Shown: piece after piece, positions 24,440-32,103 of the stretch
Layout of the letters: each line of letters opens with the position of its first letter
Numbering within the stretch: the first letter of the stretch is position 1
From: Clostridia bacterium
GTDB taxonomy: Bacteria; Bacillota; Clostridia; Oscillospirales; SIG627
Direction: 5' to 3'
DNA length: 36,554 nucleotides
NCBI GenBank assembly: GCA_017507325.1
Contig: JAFWBD010000042.1
Location: 65,979-102,532 of the forward strand
Translations under genes and position numbers: made by a program
The notes under the pieces: model-generated
What the model was told of the DNA's origin: nothing
Seen by the model: the letters and a program-made list of their open reading frames with translations, nothing else
Database searches by the model: none

Positions 24440-25843
24440 ATGAAAAAAATCATATCCTTGCTTTTGGTTTTTGCTACGGTTTTGGGGATGCTCGCCTTTT
24501 CGGGCTGTGACGGGGAGAAGACCCCTTCCTCCACGGAAACGCTGACCCTTGAGGCGGGAAGTGCAACCGAGGGGACGGGAGGCCCCTTTTCCCCCGAGGA
24601 TCACCCCATTTTAAAGGGCGGTGTGGATGAGAATTTTCCCGAGTTTGTGAGGAATTTTAGTGGAGGTACGGCTTTGGGTTACTTCCCCATGCAAATTTAT
24701 AATGGTTGGGCGATTTGCGGTTTTTCGTATTTTAATCTTTCTGATCCCGGTGAAACTCTTTATCCCATTTTTTTTGATGGATTTGCAGCGTTGAATGAGT
24801 CTTATTCTGCAGGGGATTCTGCAAGTTGTTATGGGTTTCTGATTGATCCCGTATTGACTGCGGAAAACGGTGGGGTTCCGGTGATCCATTACAACGTTAT
24901 GTTCACTTTTTATAACGATGATAATGGAACAAGAACCATTTTGAGTAAAGCGAAAGTTTTTACCTTTAACGTGAAGACTCAGGAAATTACAGCTGTTTTT
25001 TTTGAAAAGGAAGCGCTAACCATCCAAAACGCTGCTCCGGCTCCCGGCGAAATAATGGTAGGCACAAAAATCAATACGCCACAGTTTGTTTCCAATATGG
25101 CACTCTATCGGGATCATTTGTATTATAACGTTTATGATGTTTCCGGAGATGAAAGCTTTTATTGTATGGGAAACGATGGGAAAAATGCGAAAAAGCTGGA
25201 GCTTCAAAGAGAAGAGGAGGAGTCGAAAGAACACTACTTCCTCGCAGTGTATGAAGACAGAATTTGGGCTATTTGCTTCGGCAAGCTGTGTTCCTTTGCT
25301 TTGGATCTTTCTGATTTTCGTTTGGAAAAGCAATTATATTCCGAAAAGCACTTATATTCCGAAAAGGCCGGTATTTTCGACGGTTACGTTTATTACACAA
25401 AAAATAATAAAAGCGTTTTTTTGGATGATATGGAGTTTGGGGTAACGGATTACGTGCGCAGCCCGCTTTCAAACCTTGAAACAGAAGAAACGCTGTTGGA
25501 GCAGGTCGTTCTTTATAGCCATATCGGAGACCGCTACACGACAAGCAAAGCAGGGAAGATCTTTTTTACAGCGAAGGAAGACGTTTTCAGTCCTTCCCCG
25601 AATGCGCTCCGTTCCCAAAGGCTTTGTTTATATGATTGTAAAACGAATGAAATCAGGCCTTTTTACACGCAAAAGAAAGAAGATTCAATGGATTTTTCAA
25701 TGCGGTATATTTCTGATCAATGGGTAGCGGTTGATTTTACAGATCCAAAAAATTATCAAACAATTCGAACTCTGTTCCATTTGGAAAGCGGCGAAGAGAT
25801 CGCTTTAAACGGTTTGGATTTTAAAAAGGGGTTCTATCTGTAA
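24440..25843 (+). CDS. secreted lipoprotein 2, paralogue of its neighbours
   Basis: This protein has 467 residues from ATG 24440, with GAAAGGATGAAG upstream; an in-frame ATG at 24431 is possible. Signal peptide and linker (MKKIISLLLVFATVLGMLAF, SGC, DGEK) are almost identical in DNA to lipoprotein 1 over about 200 bases, up to ENFPE. After that the two diverge sharply. Blades include LYRDHLYYNVYDVSGDESFY, then CMGNDGKNAKKLEL. A tandem duplication gives LYSEKHLYSEK near residue 300. The body is visibly richer in A and T than the neighbouring genes. The function is unknown, with the same surface location expected. It lies 25 bases after gene 1. Confidence 0.82.
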   Translation: MKKIISLLLVFATVLGMLAFSGCDGEKTPSSTETLTLEAGSATEGTGGPFSPEDHPILKGGVDENFPEFVRNFSGGTALGYFPMQIYNGWAICGFSYFNLSDPGETLYPIFFDGFAALNESYSAGDSASCYGFLIDPVLTAENGGVPVIHYNVMFTFYNDDNGTRTILSKAKVFTFNVKTQEITAVFFEKEALTIQNAAPAPGEIMVGTKINTPQFVSNMALYRDHLYYNVYDVSGDESFYCMGNDGKNAKKLELQREEEESKEHYFLAVYEDRIWAICFGKLCSFALDLSDFRLEKQLYSEKHLYSEKAGIFDGYVYYTKNNKSVFLDDMEFGVTDYVRSPLSNLETEETLLEQVVLYSHIGDRYTTSKAGKIFFTAKEDVFSPSPNALRSQRLCLYDCKTNEIRPFYTQKKEDSMDFSMRYISDQWVAVDFTDPKNYQTIRTLFHLESGEEIALNGLDFKKGFYL

Positions 25844-25869
25844 GCACCCCGATTGAGAAAGAGACTTAT

Positions 25870-27066
25870 ATGAAAAAATTTTTATCTTTGCTTTTGGTAT
25901 TGGCCACGGTTTGCGGGATGCTCTCCTTTTCGGGCTGTCGGGACGTGGAAATTCCGAGCGAGACGGAAGAGGAAAGGACCTTTGAAATCCCGATCCTTCC
26001 CCAGGGAACGATTCCCGAAATGCCCGATTATATTGCAGGGGAGAATCCTGCAAGTGCGGTTCTCTACGGAGAATACTGCCTTTTCTGGGGAGCGGATGGG
26101 CTGAGATTTCAGCTGTATTCCAATCCTACCCCCACGGCGTATCCGGGCTTCTTCGACGCTTTGGCGCAGGGGGAGGACAACCCCTTTTACCACTTCAGTT
26201 CACCGAGCTCATTTTTGGTTGACCCGATCTCCTCTGCCGAGAACGGAGGGATCCCCACCCTGATCTTTTCCACCAAGCGCAAAGTCAATTTGGGGGAACC
26301 GATCTTGTACCAAATTTGCTCCTTCAACATTGCAACACAAAAGCTGACCGTCTTAAAGGATGGCATTGCGGATAAGATCCAATATCTTTGGATGTACAAG
26401 GATCGCATATACTTTGCCACCTACGGCGCCGATCAGGGAACGGGGCTTTTCAGCATGAAGAACGACGGATCGGATTTTTGCGAAGGGGTAAACGCCGAAA
26501 AGGAAATGATCTTGCCGCTGCATTGCGCCAACGACCGCATTTATTACACCGTTTACGATGGGAATTTATATTCCGCCGATCTGAATTGGGCGGATCATCG
26601 GGTGGAGGCTCCCGTGGAATCGGATATCCGCATTTTGGTGCACGGCGACTACCTTTATTATTCCGAAAGCCAAGGAAGAAAGGAATTCGGCGGTGTGGAG
26701 CATACCTGCTACAATTATTATCGCATTTCCTTGAAGGATCCGCAGAAAAAAGAGTTGATCTTGGAGGACGTGTACGGAGCGGGCGGCCCTCAGGGCACCC
26801 TGATCCCCTTCCGCCGCGTGGAGGACTTGCGCCTTCTCGATCAAAAGAAAAAATGCTTGATGGGTCTGTATTTGTTCGATGCCGCAACGGGCGAGGTGAA
26901 GACCGTGTTTCGGGAAACCGAGGAGGTGTTTTCCTCCAAAATTATGGCGTTTCAATCGGGATCGCCCTATGCGGTGTGGAAGGATTCCACCAACAAACGC
27001 TTTTATTACAGTGATTTCGGAGAAAACCAAAAAACACCTGCGGCGATCCTCCCCGCTTTGGCGTAA
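25870..27066 (+). CDS. secreted lipoprotein 3, paralogue of its neighbours
   Basis: This 398-residue protein starts MKKFLSLLLVLATVCGMLSF, then SGC, a lipoprotein signal related to but more diverged from the other two. The linker is shorter and Glu-rich (SETEEERTFEIPILP). Shared segments show the common origin: ENGGIPTLIFSTK corresponds to ENGGVPVIHYSV. MYKDRIYFATYGADQGTGLF, then SMKNDGSDF, is a DUF5050-like blade. HGDYLYYSESQGRKEFGG is another. It ends the cluster, with a clear terminator at 27072. Surface anchoring is firm; ligand and role are unknown. Confidence 0.82.
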   Translation: MKKFLSLLLVLATVCGMLSFSGCRDVEIPSETEEERTFEIPILPQGTIPEMPDYIAGENPASAVLYGEYCLFWGADGLRFQLYSNPTPTAYPGFFDALAQGEDNPFYHFSSPSSFLVDPISSAENGGIPTLIFSTKRKVNLGEPILYQICSFNIATQKLTVLKDGIADKIQYLWMYKDRIYFATYGADQGTGLFSMKNDGSDFCEGVNAEKEMILPLHCANDRIYYTVYDGNLYSADLNWADHRVEAPVESDIRILVHGDYLYYSESQGRKEFGGVEHTCYNYYRISLKDPQKKELILEDVYGAGGPQGTLIPFRRVEDLRLLDQKKKCLMGLYLFDAATGEVKTVFRETEEVFSSKIMAFQSGSPYAVWKDSTNKRFYYSDFGENQKTPAAILPALA

Positions 27067-27071
27067 CGTCA

Positions 27072-27099
27072 ATGCCCGCCCTTCGGCGGGCATTTTTTT
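27072..27099 (+). terminator. intrinsic terminator of the lipoprotein cluster
   Basis: ATGCCCGCC (27072-27080) pairs with GGCGGGCAT (27085-27093) around a CTTC loop, followed by seven T. Confidence 0.93.
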
Positions 27100-27119
27100 G
27101 CGGCGAAGGCGGAAAGGAG

Positions 27120-27148
27120 TTGCCAAAGAGAGAAAAATATGGTATGAT
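27120..27148 (+). promoter_or_regulatory. promoter of the GH115-like gene
   Basis: TTGCCA (27120-27125), 17 bases, TATGAT (27143-27148). Confidence 0.65.
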
Positions 27149-27184
27149 AACAAAGAAGATTTTAAGTTTCCTCGGAAAGAAAGG

Positions 27185-29149
27185 ATGTCCCGACCCATGA
27201 AACTATTTGATCGTAAGAACAGCTGCTCCATTTGCCTTTTCGGACAGGTGGATGAGGCAGTTCTATTGGCCGCTTCGGATCTGAAGCGGGATCTTTGCCG
27301 TATTTCGGGGCAGAAGGAGGGCTTCCCCCTTTTGTTTGATCTTGAAAAAAGCGATTCCATCGTCATCAAGACTGTGCCCGACGGCCGTACGGAGGCCTAT
27401 ACCGTTACCGTGAGCGAAGAGGGGGCCACCGTTTGCGGCAGCGACGTTTTGGGAACCGTTTTCGGTATCTACGCCTTTTCCCACCGCGTGCTGGGGGTTC
27501 ACCCCATGCATCGCTTCATCGATCTGTTCCCCGAGGAGCGGGAGGCGATGCGTTCGGAGGCGGTGGTGTTTTCCTCTCCCGAACGGCCCGTTCGCTTCCG
27601 CGGCTGGTTTGTCAACGATGAAGATTTGCTTTCCGAATTGCAGTACAGCGGGGCTACCCGCGGGCTGGATTACCGCTACTATCAGAACGTGATGCACCCC
27701 GAGGTTTTGGATATGGTGATGGAAACGGCCCTGCGCCTGGAATATAACCTCATCATTCCCGCAACGCTTTTGAATATTGATCTTCCCGCGGAGGAGAAAT
27801 TGGTGGAATGTGCCTACCGCAGGGGGCTGTATTTGTCTCAGCACCACATTGAGCCCATGGGGGTTTCGGGCTTTACCGCCGAAAACTATATGAAGGAGCA
27901 CGGCGGCGGTTCGCCCTCTTTCATCAGCAACCGCAAGGGGATGGAGGATTTGTGGCGGTATTACGCCCAAAAATGGGCCAAATATGCCGATCGCGTGGTT
28001 TGGCAGCTGGGTCTGAGAGGAAAAAAGGACGAGGCGGTTTGGAAGACCGATCCCTCGGCACCTCTTTCCATGGAGGCCAGAGGCGGGATCATTTCCGATG
28101 CCATTCAGACACAGCATCGCATTCTCTGCGAGGTGCTGGGGCACTCCGATTTCTACAGCACCACCACCCTTTGGAACGAGGGCTCCCTTCTCTACGGACA
28201 AGGGCATCTGACCTTGCCCGAGGGGACCGTTCCGATTTTGGCGGATTTCGGCATCGATCAGATGTTCGGAGAGGATATGTTCTCCACCCCCAAGGAGGAG
28301 GGGAGAGCGTACGGCGTGTATTACCACACCTCCTTCTGGGCGCTGGGACCCCATTTGGTGGAGGGCTGCCGCCCCGAAAAAATGGCGTATTCCTATAAAA
28401 TTGCCGCCGAAAAGGGCTGTCTGTATTATTCGATGCTGAATATTTCCAACGTGCGCCCCGTTCATTTTTCCATTTCCATGAATGCCCGTATGCTGGCGTC
28501 TCCCGCCAAGGGGGACGGTGCGGCGGCTATGGAGGAATTTGACCGCGAGATCTTCGGCGAGCAAGGGAATTTGATCTCCGATCTGCGGCGCCGCTTTTAC
28601 GATTCCTTTGCGGATTTCGGAGAGGAGCTGGCGGCGGAATTTGCCCGCAATTGGTTCTTTTTCTATCACAAATATCCTCCGCTTCCCTTTATTCGCAACG
28701 CCGCAACGGACGGACAATTGACCTGGCTTGGCAAATACGCCCTTTTGGAAAAGCAGCACTGCGGCGTGGATTACGCCACCAAGGATCGCCTGCCCGCTTT
28801 GGCGGAGAGCGAAAAGAAGCTTGCGGCACTGGATCGGGATATGGCCGAAATGAAGGGGCAGCTTCCCGAAAACAGAAAGCTGTATTTTGAGCAGTTTTTG
28901 CATCATCAGACCCGCCATCTTCTGCATTTGACCCGCTGGTGTATGGCTTGCCTTGAAATGGTGGATCACGCGTTGCCTCGGGAGGATCGCCTTCGCTTCG
29001 GAAAGGCCGCCTGCGGGCATTTGGAGACCCTCTTGGAGGAGAGAAAAATTTTGGAGCAAAACGGCTGGGAATTCTGGCACCGCGGTGATCAGAAGATGGA
29101 TCTTCCTTTGCGGCTTGCGGAAACGAGAGCCTATCTGGAAAAGCTGTAA
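27185..29149 (+). CDS. GH115-like glycoside hydrolase (alpha-glucuronidase family), cytoplasmic
   Basis: This protein has 654 residues from ATG 27185 (MSRPMKLFDRK); ATG 27197 is also possible. An open frame further upstream is non-coding and overlaps lipoprotein 3. The N-terminal segment (EAVLLAASDLKRDLCRISG, VLGTVFGIYAFSHRVLGVHP) matches the N-domain shared by alpha-glucuronidase families. RGWFVNDEDLL (139-149) and RAYGVYYHTSFWALGP (about 374-389) match GH115 barrel motifs. A helical C-terminal domain follows. GH115 removes glucuronic acid or its 4-O-methyl form from xylan. The usual C-terminal beta-sandwich is missing and there is no signal peptide, so short imported oligosaccharides are the likely substrate (inference). 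It is monocistronic. Confidence 0.75.
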   Translation: MSRPMKLFDRKNSCSICLFGQVDEAVLLAASDLKRDLCRISGQKEGFPLLFDLEKSDSIVIKTVPDGRTEAYTVTVSEEGATVCGSDVLGTVFGIYAFSHRVLGVHPMHRFIDLFPEEREAMRSEAVVFSSPERPVRFRGWFVNDEDLLSELQYSGATRGLDYRYYQNVMHPEVLDMVMETALRLEYNLIIPATLLNIDLPAEEKLVECAYRRGLYLSQHHIEPMGVSGFTAENYMKEHGGGSPSFISNRKGMEDLWRYYAQKWAKYADRVVWQLGLRGKKDEAVWKTDPSAPLSMEARGGIISDAIQTQHRILCEVLGHSDFYSTTTLWNEGSLLYGQGHLTLPEGTVPILADFGIDQMFGEDMFSTPKEEGRAYGVYYHTSFWALGPHLVEGCRPEKMAYSYKIAAEKGCLYYSMLNISNVRPVHFSISMNARMLASPAKGDGAAAMEEFDREIFGEQGNLISDLRRRFYDSFADFGEELAAEFARNWFFFYHKYPPLPFIRNAATDGQLTWLGKYALLEKQHCGVDYATKDRLPALAESEKKLAALDRDMAEMKGQLPENRKLYFEQFLHHQTRHLLHLTRWCMACLEMVDHALPREDRLRFGKAACGHLETLLEERKILEQNGWEFWHRGDQKMDLPLRLAETRAYLEKL

Positions 29150-29157
29150 AAAAGAAA

Positions 29158-29192
29158 AGCGATCAAGAATTTCGGTTCTTGACCACTTTTTT
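29158..29192. terminator. bidirectional terminator between convergent genes
   Basis: TCAAGAA (29163-29169) pairs with TTCTTGA (29176-29182). A T-run follows on plus and an A-run (about 29149-29158) precedes, giving T on minus. It serves the GH115-like gene and the CvpA-like gene. Confidence 0.65.
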
Positions 29193-29202
29193 CATTGAAA
29201 AA

Positions 29203-30609
29203 TCAGTTTTGCAGGGCGGGGGGAAGAATGCTTCGGTCGGTCAGATACTGCACGGCCTCGGCACCCAAAAGGGGATGCATTTTGATGGCCTCGCGCACGT
29301 CGTCATCCTCCTTGGCGGACAGAAGCATCAAAAAGGCCTCGGCCTCTTTTTTGGTTTCTTCGCGGGGAACCTCGCCGCTTTGGAAGAAGCGGTCGATAAA
29401 TTCCTTGCTGTCCTCCTTGGCCTTGAGGGCGGCATCCTCCGAGGGAGAATTACTTTCGTAAGAGGCGATGAAGATTTCCTCCACTACGGTGTTGACCACG
29501 TGCTTTTTCAAGCTGCAGACCTGCTTGTTTTGGTTCAAAAGATCCCCCAAGCGATCCATGGTTTCCTCGGGAAGCTCGGAAAGCTCGCCGCTTTCCGCCT
29601 TGGTCAGAAGGTCGCTTTCCATCACGTAGGCGGTGAAATCCAGAACGGCGGTGGCGGTATCGGCAAATTGCTCCTGATCCATATCCAGAATCTCCAGAAC
29701 CTCCTCGACCTCCTGCCGCGCCTTTTCATCGGTGATCAATTCATCCAGCTGGGTTTCGATCTCCTCCTTGGCGCTGACCACCAATTCGTAGCACCATTCC
29801 TCCTCGACCACCTCGCTGCGGGCATAATCCATAAAATCCCGCAAGGCGGCGGCCTTTTCCTCGGGGGTACTGCTTTGAAGGGCTTCGAAGCGCTCAAAGA
29901 GCCCGTTGACGGTGGTGGCCATTTGGGAAACGTCAAAATCCGCGTCGTTGATTTGGAAGCGGGAGAGTCTTGAGATCACGGCGGCGGTGGGCTTTGCGTT
30001 GCAGAGACGAACCATCGGATGGGCGGTGACACAGTCCACGTACGAGAGGATCTCGGTATTTTCGATTTTTGCAAGCTTCATCAAATTGCCCACGGGTGCC
30101 ACGGCGGTGGACAAAAAGGCGTAAAGGGGCAGGGTCAGAAGGAGCGCCACCACAAGGGCATCGCAGAATCGGACGGCAAGACCGCTAAGGCGGGAGCCTG
30201 CGCTCTCCATATCGGAAAAGATGAAGATGGTGCGGGAAATACGGGAGGCAATGAACTTGAAAACGATCACCAGAATCAAGAAGACCACAGAAAACAAGAC
30301 CAGGGAAAGAGCCGATCGGACAAGACCTGTGGCAAGGGAAAGAGCGAAGCTCGCAAAAACGCCCAAGGAATCAAACAGCTCCTGCGGGAGAAGGGGGAGC
30401 AGCTTTTGGGCGAGGAGCTCCGTTGTCGTTTCCGAAAGGAAAACGGAAAGAAAGAGGGAGCAGACGGCAGCCACCAAGGTAACGGCCAGAGAAAGCAAGG
30501 AGGGGAACAGACCCTTTCGAAAGCCGTTGATGAGATAGGGGATGCCGAAAAGAAGAGCCAACGCAGCAAAGGGGAGATACAAAATCAGATTCAGAAGAGC
30601 GGTGCTCAT
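29203..30609 (-). CDS. CvpA-like multi-pass membrane protein with long helical extension
   Basis: This 468-residue protein begins MSTALLNLILYLPFAALALL. Four or five membrane helices fill the first about 190 residues. GFRKGLFPSLLSLAVTLVAA resembles the G-x-x-K/R-G entry of the CvpA/colicin V production family, and LAVRFCDALVVALLLTLPL is the last helix. The remaining about 280 residues are helical and acidic, with several Glu/Asp clusters, and are not part of CvpA. CvpA homologues are linked to envelope homeostasis. The family link here is by pattern only. It has its own promoter at 30665-30693. Confidence 0.6.
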   Translation of the reverse strand: MSTALLNLILYLPFAALALLFGIPYLINGFRKGLFPSLLSLAVTLVAAVCSLFLSVFLSETTTELLAQKLLPLLPQELFDSLGVFASFALSLATGLVRSALSLVLFSVVFLILVIVFKFIASRISRTIFIFSDMESAGSRLSGLAVRFCDALVVALLLTLPLYAFLSTAVAPVGNLMKLAKIENTEILSYVDCVTAHPMVRLCNAKPTAAVISRLSRFQINDADFDVSQMATTVNGLFERFEALQSSTPEEKAAALRDFMDYARSEVVEEEWCYELVVSAKEEIETQLDELITDEKARQEVEEVLEILDMDQEQFADTATAVLDFTAYVMESDLLTKAESGELSELPEETMDRLGDLLNQNKQVCSLKKHVVNTVVEEIFIASYESNSPSEDAALKAKEDSKEFIDRFFQSGEVPREETKKEAEAFLMLLSAKEDDDVREAIKMHPLLGAEAVQYLTDRSILPPALQN

Positions 30610-30664
30610 AAATGAAACCTTACCTTTCGCATCAATTTTTGAATGGGGGCTGAGAACACGCTTC

Positions 30665-30693
30665 AGTATAACACAAACGTCGAATTTTGTCTA
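30665..30693 (-). promoter_or_regulatory. promoter of the CvpA-like gene
   Basis: On minus, TAGACA (30693-30688), 17 bases, TATACT (30670-30665). Confidence 0.65.
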
Positions 30694-30703
30694 CCGAAAC
30701 AAG

Positions 30704-30727
30704 AAAAAAAGCCGCCTTCGGGCGGCC
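30704..30727 (-). terminator. intrinsic terminator of the GNAT gene
   Basis: On minus, GCCGCC and GGCGGC (30726-30721, 30716-30711) form a stem with a tetraloop, followed by seven T (30710-30704). Confidence 0.9.
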
Positions 30728-30734
30728 CTCAGGG

Positions 30735-31259
30735 TCAATCAAGGGGTTTGGGGGCTCTGCCGTAATAGACGGTGTGAATCCCCGGGCCGCGATCGTTCTC
30801 CAAAAGAGCCAAAAGGGAAAAGCCCAGACGGTCCAGCACCTTTAAGTGGCCGATGTTTCCGTCCCACGTGCGGGTATAAATCGGAAGGGAGGGGAAGGCA
30901 CGGATCATTTCCAGATAAAAGCCCTTCATCAGCCCCTTGCCTCGAAAATCGGGGTGAACCACGCAGGTGGAGGCGTAAAGATTGGGGCCTTGGGGAAGGT
31001 GTTCGTTTTCATAATTTTGGCGGAAGGACATAAAGCCCGCAACCGTTTTGCCCTCCAAGGCGACCACAAAGCACTGCCGTTTCATTTCCTCAAAATAGGA
31101 GCGGATTCCGCCGGAGGCCCCTTGGGACAGGCATTGCTGGGTGGTGGAGGAGCGGGAAGAAAGGGGCGGAATGAATTCCTTGTCGCCCAAAACCAAAAGA
31201 GCGTAGATTTGCTCCAAAAGATTTTCGTCGCAAAGAGCGGTGTAAAGCTTCATTTCCAT
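30735..31259 (-). CDS. GNAT family N-acetyltransferase
   Basis: This 174-residue protein starts MEMKLYTALCDENLLEQIYA. The acetyl-CoA-binding motif is STCVVHPDFRGKGLMKGFYL, with R-G-K-G in place of the consensus (R/Q)-x-x-G-x-(G/A). GKTVAGFMSFRQ is the strand before it, and NIGHLKVLDRLGF the late helix with the gate to the acceptor. The acceptor substrate cannot be read from the sequence. AAGGAG precedes ATG by eight bases. It has its own promoter and terminator. Confidence 0.88.
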   Translation of the reverse strand: MEMKLYTALCDENLLEQIYALLVLGDKEFIPPLSSRSSTTQQCLSQGASGGIRSYFEEMKRQCFVVALEGKTVAGFMSFRQNYENEHLPQGPNLYASTCVVHPDFRGKGLMKGFYLEMIRAFPSLPIYTRTWDGNIGHLKVLDRLGFSLLALLENDRGPGIHTVYYGRAPKPLD

Positions 31260-31313
31260 AAAAAATACTCCTTTTTCACGTGCATGATCGGGAAAGGTCT
31301 TTCAATTTGCCTC

Positions 31314-31342
31314 AGTATATCACGAACGGGAGGCAAAGTCAA
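31314..31342 (-). promoter_or_regulatory. promoter of the GNAT gene
   Basis: On minus, TTGACT (31342-31337), 17 bases, TATACT (31319-31314). Confidence 0.72.
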
Positions 31343-31349
31343 CCGCCAC

Positions 31350-31385
31350 AAAAAAGAGAACGAGAGCATTCCCGCTCTCGTTCTC
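31350..31385 (-). terminator. intrinsic terminator of the XRE gene
   Basis: GAGAACGAGAGC (31356-31367) pairs perfectly with GCTCTCGTTCTC (31374-31385). On minus it is followed by a T-run. The stem covers part of the region before the GNAT promoter. Confidence 0.9.
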
Positions 31386-31395
31386 ATCTTTAGGG

Positions 31396-32007
31396 TCAAT
31401 CCTTCCGCAGGGTCTTCTTTTGCCAGCTCATTTTGCCGCACTTGGGACAGCGCATATAGCGGGTTCTGCCAAAATGCATGGCGAAAAAGACGCTTTCATA
31501 GCGGGGAACGTGCAAATGTCCGCACACTTTACAGCGGTAATAACCGGCCTTTTGCTCGATTCGGATCATAAAGGGCGTTGCGATCAGAAGGGGCGCAAGA
31601 CTTGTCAGAACCAAAAGAACTTGAAGCCACTCCTCCAATTCCGTAAGAGATACGATCAGTGCGGAAACCGCAAGAGGGATCAGAAGGACCAAGCCGACTG
31701 TGATTTCCAAAAACAAAAGCCTCTTGTCCGATTCCTCCTTTTCCTTTACAGCCTCCAGCAAATTGTTTTCCATTTCTTTGTTAAAATTTTCCATTTCTAC
31801 CACCTTCCCACATAGTAAATCGTTTACCGTGATTCTGAGAATATCACAAAGCGCCAGCATCAAAGAGGAATCCGGCATTGATTTGCCCGTTTCCCATTTG
31901 GATACGGCTCGATCGGTGATATTCAGCTTTTCTGCCAGCTGCATTTGGGTCAATTCGACCGCTTTTCTGCGCTCGGCAATGAATTTTCCGATTTTGATTT
32001 GGTCCAT
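31396..32007 (-). CDS. XRE-family HTH regulator with membrane helices and zinc ribbon
   Basis: This 203-residue protein has a helix-turn-helix at about 7-62 (IAERRKAVELTQMQLAEKLN, then ITDRAVSKWETGK). An acidic coiled segment (70-95) follows. Two hydrophobic helices lie at about 98-121 and 128-147. The C-terminal zinc-binding pair is C159, C162 (YRCKVCGH) and C187, C190 (RCPKCGK). The DNA-binding end is thus tied to the membrane, with a metal-binding domain on the same side. This domain order is common in Clostridia; ligands are usually unknown. AAAGGAGG gives a strong ribosome site. Two direct repeats upstream (32051-32098) could be its own operator. Confidence 0.88.
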   Translation of the reverse strand: MDQIKIGKFIAERRKAVELTQMQLAEKLNITDRAVSKWETGKSMPDSSLMLALCDILRITVNDLLCGKVVEMENFNKEMENNLLEAVKEKEESDKRLLFLEITVGLVLLIPLAVSALIVSLTELEEWLQVLLVLTSLAPLLIATPFMIRIEQKAGYYRCKVCGHLHVPRYESVFFAMHFGRTRYMRCPKCGKMSWQKKTLRKD

Positions 32008-32027
32008 TTCGGCCTCCTTTCGCTTTT

Positions 32028-32056
32028 ATCATAGGGGAAACGGCAGAGAAAATCAA
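32028..32056 (-). promoter_or_regulatory. promoter of the XRE gene
   Basis: On minus, TTGATT (32056-32051), 17 bases, TATGAT (32033-32028). Direct repeats lie just upstream. Confidence 0.7.
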
Positions 32057-32103
32057 CATACCGTCGGTTGAGTGGGAAGAAATCAAAAGACGGTTGAGAG
32101 AAT

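Noticed and set aside
25330..25370. Tandem duplication in lipoprotein 2 as a possible phase-variable repeat
   Set aside because: The TTATATTCCGAAAAG duplication has an 18-base period and keeps the frame, and only two copies exist, so it is a small in-frame duplication.
27263..29080. 605-codon open frame on minus, antisense to the GH115-like gene
   Set aside because: Shadow frame rich in Gly, His and Gln with no recognisable domain; the plus strand has promoter, start and family motifs.
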